DNA of 5,077 bases, from positions 1-5,077 of the forward strand of contig JABEVA010000301.1 in assembly GCA_013044065.1 (NCBI GenBank). Direction: 5' to 3'. Every line of letters begins with the position of its first letter. Position 1 is the stretch's first letter. The DNA comes from Phycisphaerae bacterium. Its GTDB lineage: Bacteria; Planctomycetota; Phycisphaerae; WQYP01. Positions 1-4,921 of this stretch are shown here, one piece after another. A model generated the notes under the pieces. It saw only the letters and a program-made list of their open reading frames with translations, did no database searches and had not been told where the DNA came from. Both the position numbers and the translations under genes were made by a program.

Positions 1-265
1 AAAGGGGGGCGAGCCAACCCATATCAATCTCAACGACCAGACATTGGAAGGTTTTCGCATGGCGGCTGAGCCGGTGTTTGCGGTGCAATATCACCCGGAG
101 GCCAGCCCGGGACCGCACGATTCCACCTATCTTTTTGACTGCTTTGTGCAGATGATGCGCACCGGTAAAAGCCCCACCGCCGAAGAAATGAACCAGCAGC
201 AGCAGCGGCGTAACAGCGTGGAAATATCGGATAGGGCACCGGCACCGGCGGGGCGGGTAGGCTAA
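1..265 (+). CDS. carA: Carbamoyl-phosphate synthase small subunit, C-terminal end (partial)
   Basis: This is the 3' end of the glutaminase subunit of carbamoyl-phosphate synthase. The enzyme hydrolyses glutamine and passes ammonia to CarB for the first step of pyrimidine and arginine synthesis in the cytoplasm. The frame begins at base 2, and 87 residues plus a TAA stop are visible. The run THINLNDQTLEGF is followed by VQYHPEASPGPHDS. The latter is the class I glutamine amidotransferase signature carrying the His and Glu of the Cys-His-Glu triad; the Cys lies upstream of the window. The usual CarA ending (YLFDCFVQMM) is followed by about 35 extra polar residues with a four-Gln run, which looks like a disordered tail. 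The stop is one base away from the convergent gene at 267, so any terminator must lie inside that neighbour. The family call is firm; only the 5' part is missing. Confidence 0.93.
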   Translation, partial: KGGEPTHINLNDQTLEGFRMAAEPVFAVQYHPEASPGPHDSTYLFDCFVQMMRTGKSPTAEEMNQQQQRRNSVEISDRAPAPAGRVG

Positions 266-266
266 A

Positions 267-914
267 TCAGGGGTGGGGAATCAATTCGCCACGGGGTACG
301 GAATGATGGTTGAGTTGCAGCAGACGAATATGGGTGACTTGCCAATTGCCGGGTCTTTTGTGATCGCGCCAACTTAGCCGCCAGTAGGTCAGCAGCGGTG
401 TGCCATATTCACCGCTATAGCTAAGTACGTTCAATCGTACAATTGCCGACCGGCCCCGCAGATGAATGCCCAGGTAACGAATGTCATTGGAAGTCAGATC
501 CGCCTCCTGGACTCTTTCGGTTATCAGTTCTTCGATCTGCGGGCGCATGAGATTGCCCAACATGACCTGAGGAGCCAGAAAATGCATGATGGCGGCAACA
601 TTGTGATGAGTTGCGGCGGCAACAATGGCTTCGTTGGCCCTGATCAGCCGTTCTCGTGGGGTAATCACCAGCCACGCCGCTAGAAGCCATGCTGCGGTCA
701 ACAGTAAAACGCCCAGCCCCGTCCATTGCATTTTGCGGTTGTGGGTGATCATGCCGCGCCACCCAATGGCCAATGCCGGAAGAATCAGGCCCGCCGCATA
801 CAGCCAATGCGGCTCAAAGATCCAGTAGGCCAGCGATGATGGAAACGAAGCCGACAAGCGAAAAAACGCCGGTTCGGGCAGCGGGTTTGGACCATACGGA
901 ATCACGTTCATCAT
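267..914 (-). CDS. Two-helix membrane protein with NTF2-like C-terminal part, unknown function
   Basis: This is a 215-residue protein that I cannot name. Residues 38-53 and 66-84 are strongly hydrophobic and should form two membrane helices joined by a short basic turn (around THNRKMQ). The remainder, from about residue 86, is soluble. A helical stretch (RLIRANEAIVAAATHHNVAA, residues 88-107) leads into a long middle helix and then into strands ending WRLSWRD...NWQVTHIRLLQLN. That pattern resembles NTF2/SnoaL-like cone folds; this is an inference from layout, not from a catalytic motif. The start at the double ATG has no clear ribosome binding site, and residues 1-35 look atypical (many Pro, Phe and Ser). 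That segment overlaps another reading frame (814-963). The next in-frame ATG is at 752, after the first helix. It is probably co-transcribed with the lipoprotein at 992-1231. Existence is likely; the exact start is uncertain. Confidence 0.7.
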   Translation of the reverse strand: MMNVIPYGPNPLPEPAFFRLSASFPSSLAYWIFEPHWLYAAGLILPALAIGWRGMITHNRKMQWTGLGVLLLTAAWLLAAWLVITPRERLIRANEAIVAAATHHNVAAIMHFLAPQVMLGNLMRPQIEELITERVQEADLTSNDIRYLGIHLRGRSAIVRLNVLSYSGEYGTPLLTYWRLSWRDHKRPGNWQVTHIRLLQLNHHSVPRGELIPHP

Positions 915-963
915 TGGTGCCCATGGCGTAAAACGCCAGCCCCGCCATAGCCGCCGCAGCCAT
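814..963 (-). CDS. Possible 49-residue small membrane protein overlapping the next gene
   Basis: This reading frame lies between the lipoprotein stop at 992 and the NTF2-like gene. It starts at an ATG 28 bases past that stop and encodes 49 residues. An Ala-rich hydrophobic start (MAAAAMAGLAFYAMG) is followed by a charged loop (TNDERD) and a second hydrophobic stretch near the C terminus (GVFSLVGFVSIIAGLL). This looks more like a natural small membrane protein than the competing frame does. Against it, the ribosome binding site is weak and it would overlap the 215-residue gene by 101 bases. The frame also stays open upstream to 1050 within the lipoprotein gene, which allows other starts. I give it as a candidate only. 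It could be real, a remnant, or a shadow of the neighbour. Confidence 0.33.
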   Translation of the reverse strand: MAAAAMAGLAFYAMGTNDERDSVWSKPAARTGVFSLVGFVSIIAGLLDL

Positions 964-991
964 GCTGGTTCGGGCGTGCGACTGCCTGCGC

Positions 992-1231
992 TTAAGGCTG
1001 TGTCGCTGGACCCGGCGCGGTGCCGGTGAGGTTGTCGGATGGGGCGGCATTGGCGGCGTATTTGGCGGCTAAGGCGCTTTGATCTTTAAGTATACTAAGA
1101 TTCACCGGCGGTAAAGCGATTCCCGTGAGGCCATCATAACGCGGATTGTACGCAGTGGATGAACTTCGGCTTTTACATCCGGGCAGGACAGCTAGGGCTA
1201 CAATCACCGGGGCCAACCAACCAAGTTTCAT
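992..1231 (-). CDS. Small lipoprotein, unknown function
   Basis: This encodes a 79-residue protein with a textbook lipoprotein signal. A short basic start (MK) is followed by a hydrophobic stretch and the lipobox LPGC, with the acylated Cys at residue 19. Processing by signal peptidase II would leave about 60 residues anchored to a membrane. The mature part is rich in Ala, Ser and Pro, shows no domain I recognise, and ends in a Pro/Ala/Thr segment, so it may be largely flexible. The start is well supported by AAGGAG six bases before the ATG. It is the first gene of a minus-strand cluster that continues toward 267. Its upstream side is the structured gap at 1232-1656, which it shares with the divergent cupin gene. 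No function can be assigned. Confidence 0.72.
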   Translation of the reverse strand: MKLGWLAPVIVALAVLPGCKSRSSSTAYNPRYDGLTGIALPPVNLSILKDQSALAAKYAANAAPSDNLTGTAPGPATQP

Positions 1232-1539
1232 AGCAAACTCCTTACCTGCATCGAAGAACTCACGCCAACGGGCAATAGCCCAGCGGCCCGCTGCCTATAG
1301 AGTATCGCTGAACCTCCGCCGCGCCAAGTTTTTGGCAGGGGTCGGACACCGGCATACCTTGAACCTTGCAGTACAGAGCGTCGAGCAACGCCGACCGGTG
1401 TCACATCGTCCGAGAGGCGGTTCCCTGCCATCCGCACGTAGCGTTAAGGCTCGCCGCGATGTGGTTGGCCCTGGATGGTCGCCGCGCCACCCCTGGACCG
1501 CAGTCAACACCCACTGACCGCAGAGGGCCATAATTTTGC

Positions 1540-1545
1540 TATGAA
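1540..1545 (+). promoter_or_regulatory. Weak extended -10 candidate for the cupin gene
   Basis: TATGAA is preceded by TG plus one base, matching the extended -10 form, about 110 bases upstream of the cupin start. No recognisable -35 box lies at the normal distance. It sits in an AT-richer patch (1531-1590) of an otherwise GC-rich gap. It is a guess based on composition and motif only. Confidence 0.18.
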
Positions 1546-1564
1546 AGTCAACCTTGGCCATGGA

Positions 1565-1589
1565 ATTTTCATCTGGTTTGGGTGAAAAT
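1565..1589. repeat. Inverted repeat upstream of cupin gene, operator-like
   Basis: ATTTTCA (1565-1571) and TGAAAAT (1583-1589) are perfect seven-base inverted arms around an 11-base centre. They lie 67 bases before the cupin start codon and just downstream of the weak -10 candidate. The spacing of the arm centres (18 bases) would place both on nearly the same DNA face, as for a dimeric regulator. No regulator gene is visible nearby. It could equally be a chance repeat in an AT-rich patch. Confidence 0.27.
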
Positions 1590-1644
1590 GCTCTTGGTTG
1601 TGGCCCTTTTGTCTTTTGATGATTGGGGCGCATCCGTTTTTGCC

Positions 1645-1650
1645 AAGGAG
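1645..1650 (+). promoter_or_regulatory. Shine-Dalgarno site deciding the cupin start
   Basis: AAGGAG lies six bases before the ATG at 1657. The open frame continues upstream to a GTG at 1582, but that start has no comparable site and would add 25 residues with no counterpart in a cupin fold. The site therefore fixes the start at 1657. Confidence 0.8.
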
Positions 1651-1656
1651 TTTAAC

Positions 1657-2103
1657 ATGATTACCACAGATCTGGCCGAGAATCCGGGACGCGTGTATCC
1701 CGCCCGCCGCCGAACCGTCAACCTTGTTGGCGGTGCTTCTCCCATTCAAGCCAAAAACTTCGCTATGGGGTTTGTTACGTTGGAGCCTCATGGCGGGCAA
1801 GTTCCCTGGCACAACCAGCAGCAGGAGGAAGTGTACCTGGTACTGGACGGGCAAGCGGAAATGTGTTTAGGTGCAGAGCGGCAAGTACTCAAGTCCGGAC
1901 AGATGGTTTTTATTCCACCGGGCGTCTTTCACCAAATAACCAACATCGGCTCCACCCCGATGAAAATGATCTACTGCTACGGTCCGGCGGGTGATGTGGC
2001 CCATTGGCGGCAGGAATTGGACGGCACACTGCCCCGCGCCGGAGTCGAAGCCCCGTCGTTGCCGCACGGCGCACAACCACAATGTACCGCTAAACCAAAG
2101 TAA
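1657..2103 (+). CDS. Single-domain cupin protein
   Basis: This is a 148-residue small cupin, a beta-barrel fold that usually binds one divalent metal. Motif 1 is at residues 52-65 (H52, Q54, E58, G65, in PWHNQQQEEVYLVLDG). Motif 2 at residues 81-96 fits G-x5-P-x-G-x2-H-x3-N exactly (G81, P87, G89, H92, N96). The metal ligands would be H52, Q54, E58 and H92, with Gln in place of the second His of the usual HxH. The barrel spans roughly residues 35-110. The C-terminal 35 residues are Pro-rich and probably disordered. Members of this broad group include sugar isomerases, dioxygenases and plain binding proteins, so no substrate can be given. It stands alone on the plus strand, divergent from the lipoprotein cluster and convergent with the TPR-SPOR gene 35 bases downstream. 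Confidence 0.88.
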   Translation: MITTDLAENPGRVYPARRRTVNLVGGASPIQAKNFAMGFVTLEPHGGQVPWHNQQQEEVYLVLDGQAEMCLGAERQVLKSGQMVFIPPGVFHQITNIGSTPMKMIYCYGPAGDVAHWRQELDGTLPRAGVEAPSLPHGAQPQCTAKPK

Positions 2104-2138
2104 TCGGCGGCCATGGCCAGTGCTCTGCGACCAGGCAC

Positions 2139-2912
2139 TTAAGGCGAAACGATGGCCTGAGGATTGGTAACGGCAATTCTTTGACGTGCGGCCAAGGCGT
2201 CGGCATAAGTCCGGTAGTGGCCGGACTGGACCACGAAAAGCCGTCGCCCCTGTGAAACCTGCATTAACACCATCGCGGCAATGCCTTGGTTCTTCAAGGC
2301 GTTGGCTTCGGTCCAGGCGGACTGAGAATAAATATAGGCCCCATACTGAATAGCAAAGTGCGTCAGAGCCATTCGGCTCATCGCGACAGCAGCCAGCGGG
2401 CTATGCGGAAAGCCACCGGCAAGTTGGGCGTAGTAGGTGCGAGCCTGATTCCAATGGCCGGTATTCTGCAAGGCCGTGGCCACGCGAAACAGCATTAAAG
2501 GGTCGGGCGCAGCTGCAGGGTCCAGGTGCAGAGAATGAAGATAATCCGTGGCTGCCGTGGCATAATCACCTTTTACAAAGGCCATATCGCCCAGAGCCTT
2601 GTAACTTTTCCCCAGCAGATCCGGACGATGGCTCAGGGCAATGGCTTGGTGGTAATCTGCGGCAGACCGCGTCAGGTTGCCGCGGGCCTCGCGGGAAATG
2701 GCTCGCAGGTAATAGGCCTCATCCAAGGCCGCACTGCCGGGGTTTTGTCTGATGAATTGATTGGCCACGCCAGAGGCGGCGACATAATCACTGGCGCGAT
2801 AATCGTGATAGCCGGTGTTCAAATTGAGCATGGACGGGGGTGCGGCGCAGCCGCTGATGAGAACCGCTCCGCCCAGAAGAATCCAAGTCAAAAGGTGTTG
2901 TCGCAATTTCAT
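2139..2912 (-). CDS. TPR and SPOR domain lipoprotein
   Basis: This is a 257-residue lipoprotein. The start at 2912 is chosen because GGAGGTG lies five bases before it and the protein then opens with a proper signal: basic start, hydrophobic core, lipobox ISGC with Cys22. An upstream in-frame ATG (2972) would bury this signal. Residues 35-172 hold helical hairpins of TPR type, for example YKALGDMAFVKGDYATAATDY (from 104) and the 140-165 unit, similar in style to BamD/YbgF-like envelope proteins. Residues 186-257 match a SPOR domain: FAIQYGAY, then a helix, a Gly turn, RRLFVVQSGHYRTYADALAARQ and a final strand. SPOR domains bind denuded peptidoglycan, often at the septum, so an envelope or division role is inferred. 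It follows rplS by 73 bases with no terminator seen, so read-through from rplS is likely. Confidence 0.85.
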   Translation of the reverse strand: MKLRQHLLTWILLGGAVLISGCAAPPSMLNLNTGYHDYRASDYVAASGVANQFIRQNPGSAALDEAYYLRAISREARGNLTRSAADYHQAIALSHRPDLLGKSYKALGDMAFVKGDYATAATDYLHSLHLDPAAAPDPLMLFRVATALQNTGHWNQARTYYAQLAGGFPHSPLAAVAMSRMALTHFAIQYGAYIYSQSAWTEANALKNQGIAAMVLMQVSQGRRLFVVQSGHYRTYADALAARQRIAVTNPQAIVSP

Positions 2913-2925
2913 AGGCACACCTCCA

Positions 2926-2947
2926 TGTACGCCGGAACTGCGGTACA
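2926..2947 (-). promoter_or_regulatory. Hairpin next to the ribosome binding site of the TPR-SPOR gene
   Basis: In the transcript, TGTAC (2947-2943) can pair with GTACA (2930-2926). With one bulged base the stem extends by a further GC/GC pair around a seven-base loop. The stem ends one base before the GGAGGTG Shine-Dalgarno site, so it could tune translation. It is a short stem seen by eye only, with no known RNA motif attached. Confidence 0.27.
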
Positions 2948-2985
2948 GGTTTGCAAATGGCCCGCACTCCATGAATTTTTAACGC

Positions 2986-3405
2986 TCAGGTGGACGCCTT
3001 CGGTTCAGCAACGCTTGGCGCAGCAGCTGGCGCGGCGGGCGCGTCGGACGGCACAATCGGAGCCCCTTCCTTGAGCCGAGTGGCTTTGCCCGTCAGGCCG
3101 CGCAGATAGTTAAGTTTGGCGCGGCGGACCTTGCTCTTGCGCTTGACCTCGAGTTTTTCGATTTTAGGCGAATGTAACGGGAAAATCCGCTCCACGCCCT
3201 CATTGTTGACAATTCTGCGCACGGTAAAGGTGCTGTTAATACCGGTTCCTTTCCGCAGAATAACCGTACCCGAAAACACCTGAATGCGCTCCTTATCGCC
3301 TTCGACGATTTTGCAATGCACATCCACCAGATCTCCGATGGAAAACTGCGGCGGTGTGGCCTGCAAGTGCTTCGATTCAACATGGGTTAACAGCGCGTTT
3401 CGCAT
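2986..3405 (-). CDS. rplS: 50S ribosomal protein L19
   Basis: L19 lies at the 30S-50S interface and helps form an intersubunit bridge. The core (residues 1-115) reads as L19 throughout: FSIGDLVDVHCKIVEGDKER (21-40), VFSGTVILRKGTGINSTFTVRR (43-64), GVERIFPLHSPKIEKLEV (70-87) and the family signature SKVRRAKLNYLR (91-102). The start at 3405 is preferred because GGAG lies seven bases upstream. The ATG two codons earlier is only one base from that GGAG, and the open frame reaching 3432 would add unsupported residues. At 139 residues it is about 20-25 longer than usual. The extra C-terminal part, from about 117, is Ala/Pro-rich and probably disordered. It follows trmD by 108 bases, a gap that carries a promoter candidate, and precedes the TPR-SPOR gene. 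Confidence 0.96.
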   Translation of the reverse strand: MRNALLTHVESKHLQATPPQFSIGDLVDVHCKIVEGDKERIQVFSGTVILRKGTGINSTFTVRRIVNNEGVERIFPLHSPKIEKLEVKRKSKVRRAKLNYLRGLTGKATRLKEGAPIVPSDAPAAPAAAPSVAEPKAST

Positions 3406-3458
3406 ATCCATACTCCAATTCAATAAGACCACCCGACGATACCGGCCGGGGCGGCTGC

Positions 3459-3464
3459 ATTATA
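3459..3464 (-). promoter_or_regulatory. Perfect -10 box, probable rplS promoter
   Basis: On the minus strand this reads TATAAT, an exact sigma-70 -10 consensus in GC-rich surroundings, inside the unusually long trmD-rplS gap. Transcription would start near 3452 and give a leader of about 45 bases before rplS. No good -35 match exists at 16-19 bases upstream; that position is occupied by a hairpin (3475-3494). An activator or chance could explain it. Confidence 0.38.
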
Positions 3465-3474
3465 CTACGGCTTT

Positions 3475-3494
3475 TGGCGGCCTATGGCCAGCCA
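3475..3494 (-). repeat. Strong hairpin in the trmD-rplS gap
   Basis: The transcript can form TGGC/GCCA plus GGCC/GGCC with a single bulged T and a three-base loop, eight base pairs in all. It lies 19 bases past the trmD stop and just upstream of the rplS -10 box. It is followed by AAAA rather than a T run, so it is not a typical intrinsic terminator. It may instead mark a processing point, protect the upstream 3' end, or attenuate read-through into rplS. Confidence 0.35.
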
Positions 3495-3513
3495 CACTGC
3501 CTGGTTCATCCAG

Positions 3514-4218
3514 TCAACTTTCTGGATGAAGTAAATCAGGCCGGCGCTGGCGCGTTCTGCGACGGGATTCAGCCGTCCGCCAGCGGAGAATTTCCGCGTG
3601 ATCGCCGGATAACAACACGTCCGGCACACTGCGCCCGGCGAACTCCCGCGGGCGAGTGTATTGCGGGTATTCCAATCCACCGGCAATGGCCGGATCATGG
3701 TCCGCAAACGACTCGCCATCCGCACTGGTCTGATCCCCCAACACTCCGGGAATCAGCCGAACCACCGCATCCATCACCGCCATGGCCGGTATTTCTCCAC
3801 CAGAGAGCACATAATCGCCGATGCTCAGTTCCAAGGGCTGGAGAGTCTCGCGAATGCGCTCGTCAAATCCTTCATAGTGACCGGCGATCAGCAGTAGCCT
3901 CGGCATGGCGGCCAGTTCTTTTGCCAGGGCTTGGGTGAAAACCCGACCTTGCGGACACAACAGCACCTGTTGCGAAGGCTGCTCATCCAACGCCTCAATA
4001 GAGGCCACGGCATCTAGGACGGGCTGGCACATCAGCACCATACCCGGACCTCCGCCGAAAGGGCGGTCATCGACGCGATGGTGTGGGTCGGTGCTGTAAT
4101 CCCGCAATTGGTGCAGGTGGTAGGCGACGTGTTTTTTTTCCGCCGCCCTTTTGATAATACTGCTCTGCAACACTCCGGCGAACATTTCCGGAAAAAGCGT
4201 CAGAATATCAATACGCAT
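3514..4218 (-). CDS. trmD: tRNA (guanine-N1)-methyltransferase TrmD
   Basis: TrmD methylates G37 next to the anticodon of several tRNAs, using S-adenosylmethionine, and prevents +1 frameshifting. The protein has 234 residues, a normal length. It opens MRIDILTLFPEMF and carries the family motifs: DDRPFGGGPGM (50-60), CPQGRVFTQ (88-96), GHYEGFDERI (113-122) and the knotted SAM site SIGDYVLSGGE (132-142). R154 lies in AVVRLIPGVLG, and YPQYTRP is at 184-190. E169 sits where the E. coli enzyme, as I recall it, has the catalytic Asp. About six extra residues lie between that site and YPQYTRP. The C terminus (LRWRTAES...RRPDLL) is the usual tRNA-binding end. Its start has only a weak ribosome binding site. 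It follows rpsP by 42 bases, where most bacteria have rimM, so co-transcription with rpsP is likely. Confidence 0.97.
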   Translation of the reverse strand: MRIDILTLFPEMFAGVLQSSIIKRAAEKKHVAYHLHQLRDYSTDPHHRVDDRPFGGGPGMVLMCQPVLDAVASIEALDEQPSQQVLLCPQGRVFTQALAKELAAMPRLLLIAGHYEGFDERIRETLQPLELSIGDYVLSGGEIPAMAVMDAVVRLIPGVLGDQTSADGESFADHDPAIAGGLEYPQYTRPREFAGRSVPDVLLSGDHAEILRWRTAESRRRTRQRRPDLLHPES

Positions 4219-4260
4219 AACCCAATGCCGGTATCAGCTCGCCCCATAGTCCTTATCGCA

Positions 4261-4779
4261 TCACAGCGTCGCTGTCGGTGGTTCGGTGGACGCTGTTGCG
4301 GCCACGGGTGCGGCAGTCGCCGCCTCGGCTACCGGTGGGGCCGGCGGAGTGGTTGGTCCTTCCGCCGAGGCAATGACCTTATCATCCTTTTTCGCCGGAC
4401 GCCCTCTGGTTTTGGCTTTCGCCGGTGGCTGGGCCTGCGCTCGCGATTGCGCCTCGAGTTGAGCTTGGGCCAAGGCCTGGGCCTTGACTTTGGCGTCTGC
4501 ACGCTCCTGGGCCAAAGCCGTCGCGGCATCGGCAGCATCCGTAGCACGCTTAAGCAGGCTGGCCACGCTGGGGCTGGGCAATGCGCCACGTTCAATCCAG
4601 TGTGCCACGCGGGCTTTATTAACTACCACCGATGTCGCAGGGTCTTGCGAAATCGGATCATAAAAGCCGAGTTCTTCCAGCACTTTGCCGTCCCGCGGTG
4701 AGCGACTGTCAATCGCGTTGATGCGCCAAAAGGCGCGATTTTTACGACCAAAGCGTTTCAGGCGAATTTTTACTGCCAC
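4261..4779 (-). CDS. rpsP: 30S ribosomal protein S16 with long C-terminal tail
   Basis: S16 is an early-assembling protein of the 30S body. The core (residues 1-80) is typical: start VAVKIRLKRFGRKNRAFWRI, then DSRSPRDGKVLEELGFYDP (24-42) and a helix with VAHWIERGALPS (58-69). The GTG at 4779 is chosen because it gives the canonical xAVKIRLKR start and has GAGG six bases upstream. An ATG at 4803 with GGAG four bases upstream is a real alternative and would add eight residues. The protein has 172 residues, about double the usual size. Residues 81-118 are an Ala/Gln-rich likely helix, 119-134 are basic with an AT-hook-like RGRP (125-128), and 135-172 are Ala/Pro/Thr-rich and probably disordered. 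It heads the cluster with trmD 42 bases downstream. An insertion sequence end lies about 140 bases upstream. Confidence 0.94.
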   Translation of the reverse strand: MAVKIRLKRFGRKNRAFWRINAIDSRSPRDGKVLEELGFYDPISQDPATSVVVNKARVAHWIERGALPSPSVASLLKRATDAADAATALAQERADAKVKAQALAQAQLEAQSRAQAQPPAKAKTRGRPAKKDDKVIASAEGPTTPPAPPVAEAATAAPVAATASTEPPTATL

Positions 4780-4881
4780 ACCAAACCTCGCTGTTACCGA
4801 CATCCAACTCCGCTTAAGATTCCCGGCAGGCGAACCGCTCCGCCAACACAAGGGAAATCCTTGCGAAAACACAAGCCAATA

Positions 4882-4910
4882 AGTTTAACCGGAAGGGTTG
4901 AGCAATGCAA
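4882..4910 (-). promoter_or_regulatory. Weak promoter candidate for rpsP
   Basis: On the minus strand TTGCAT (4910-4905) and TAAACT (4887-4882) are 17 bases apart, the ideal spacing, with three and four of six consensus matches. Transcription would begin near 4875 and give a leader of about 95 bases. The site lies in the AT-richer strip between the insertion sequence end and rpsP, and is the best candidate I can find there. Confidence 0.27.
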
Positions 4911-4921
4911 ATAGCCCAAAA

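Larger units (their letters stand above)
1232..1656. other. Intergenic stretch rich in inverted repeats, no convincing gene
   Basis: These 425 bases separate the divergent lipoprotein and cupin genes. Frames across it read as Arg-rich shadow protein with no domain. Several short perfect inverted repeats are visible: GGGC/GCCC with a four-base loop (1270-1281), CAGCG/CGCTG (1281-1293), GCCAA/TTGGC with a four-base loop (1323-1336), GACACCGG with CCGGTGTC (1345-1352 with 1395-1402) enclosing GCGT/ACGC (1378-1391), and TGGCCCT with AGGGCCA (1466-1472 with 1524-1530). The last pair encloses two smaller stems, GGTC/GACC and GTCA/TGAC, giving a possible three-way junction. The stretch could hold a structured RNA on either strand, leader sequences of the two genes, or a decayed gene. 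None of the stems is followed by a T run. I do not recognise a known RNA family. Confidence 0.4.

Noticed and set aside
191..205. CAG run shared by the carA tail and the cupin gene (near 1813) as a repeat element.
   Set aside because: Both are simply Gln codons in different proteins, too short and simple to imply common origin.
1270..1293. Two adjacent GC-rich hairpins as an intrinsic terminator.
   Set aside because: Neither strand shows a T run after the stems, and they lie upstream of, not after, the lipoprotein gene; kept only as part of the structured gap.
1411..1535. Faint resemblance of the plus strand to the 3' part of bacterial RNase P RNA (GTAG...GGCTC...GCGATG...TTGGCC...GATGGTCGCC).
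   Set aside because: The conserved P4 strands (GGAAAGTCC upstream and ACAGAA downstream) are absent in the right places, so a working rnpB is not supported; an Infernal scan would settle it.
1295..1633. Open frames across the gap (for example 1295-1633 and 1228-1437 minus, 1146-1517 plus) as genes.
   Set aside because: Their translations are Arg/Pro-rich with no domain or signal, they lack ribosome binding sites, and they overlap each other and the flanking genes.
2104..2139. AGTGC/GCACT stem and the GGCCATGGCC palindrome as a terminator between the convergent cupin and TPR-SPOR genes.
   Set aside because: The stem has only five pairs with an 11-base loop and no T run on either strand, too weak for an intrinsic terminator call.
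4849..4863. CAAGG/CCTTG five-base stem in the rpsP leader as a ribosomal-protein regulatory RNA.
   Set aside because: It is a single short stem with no known S16-binding leader motif; chance is a sufficient explanation.
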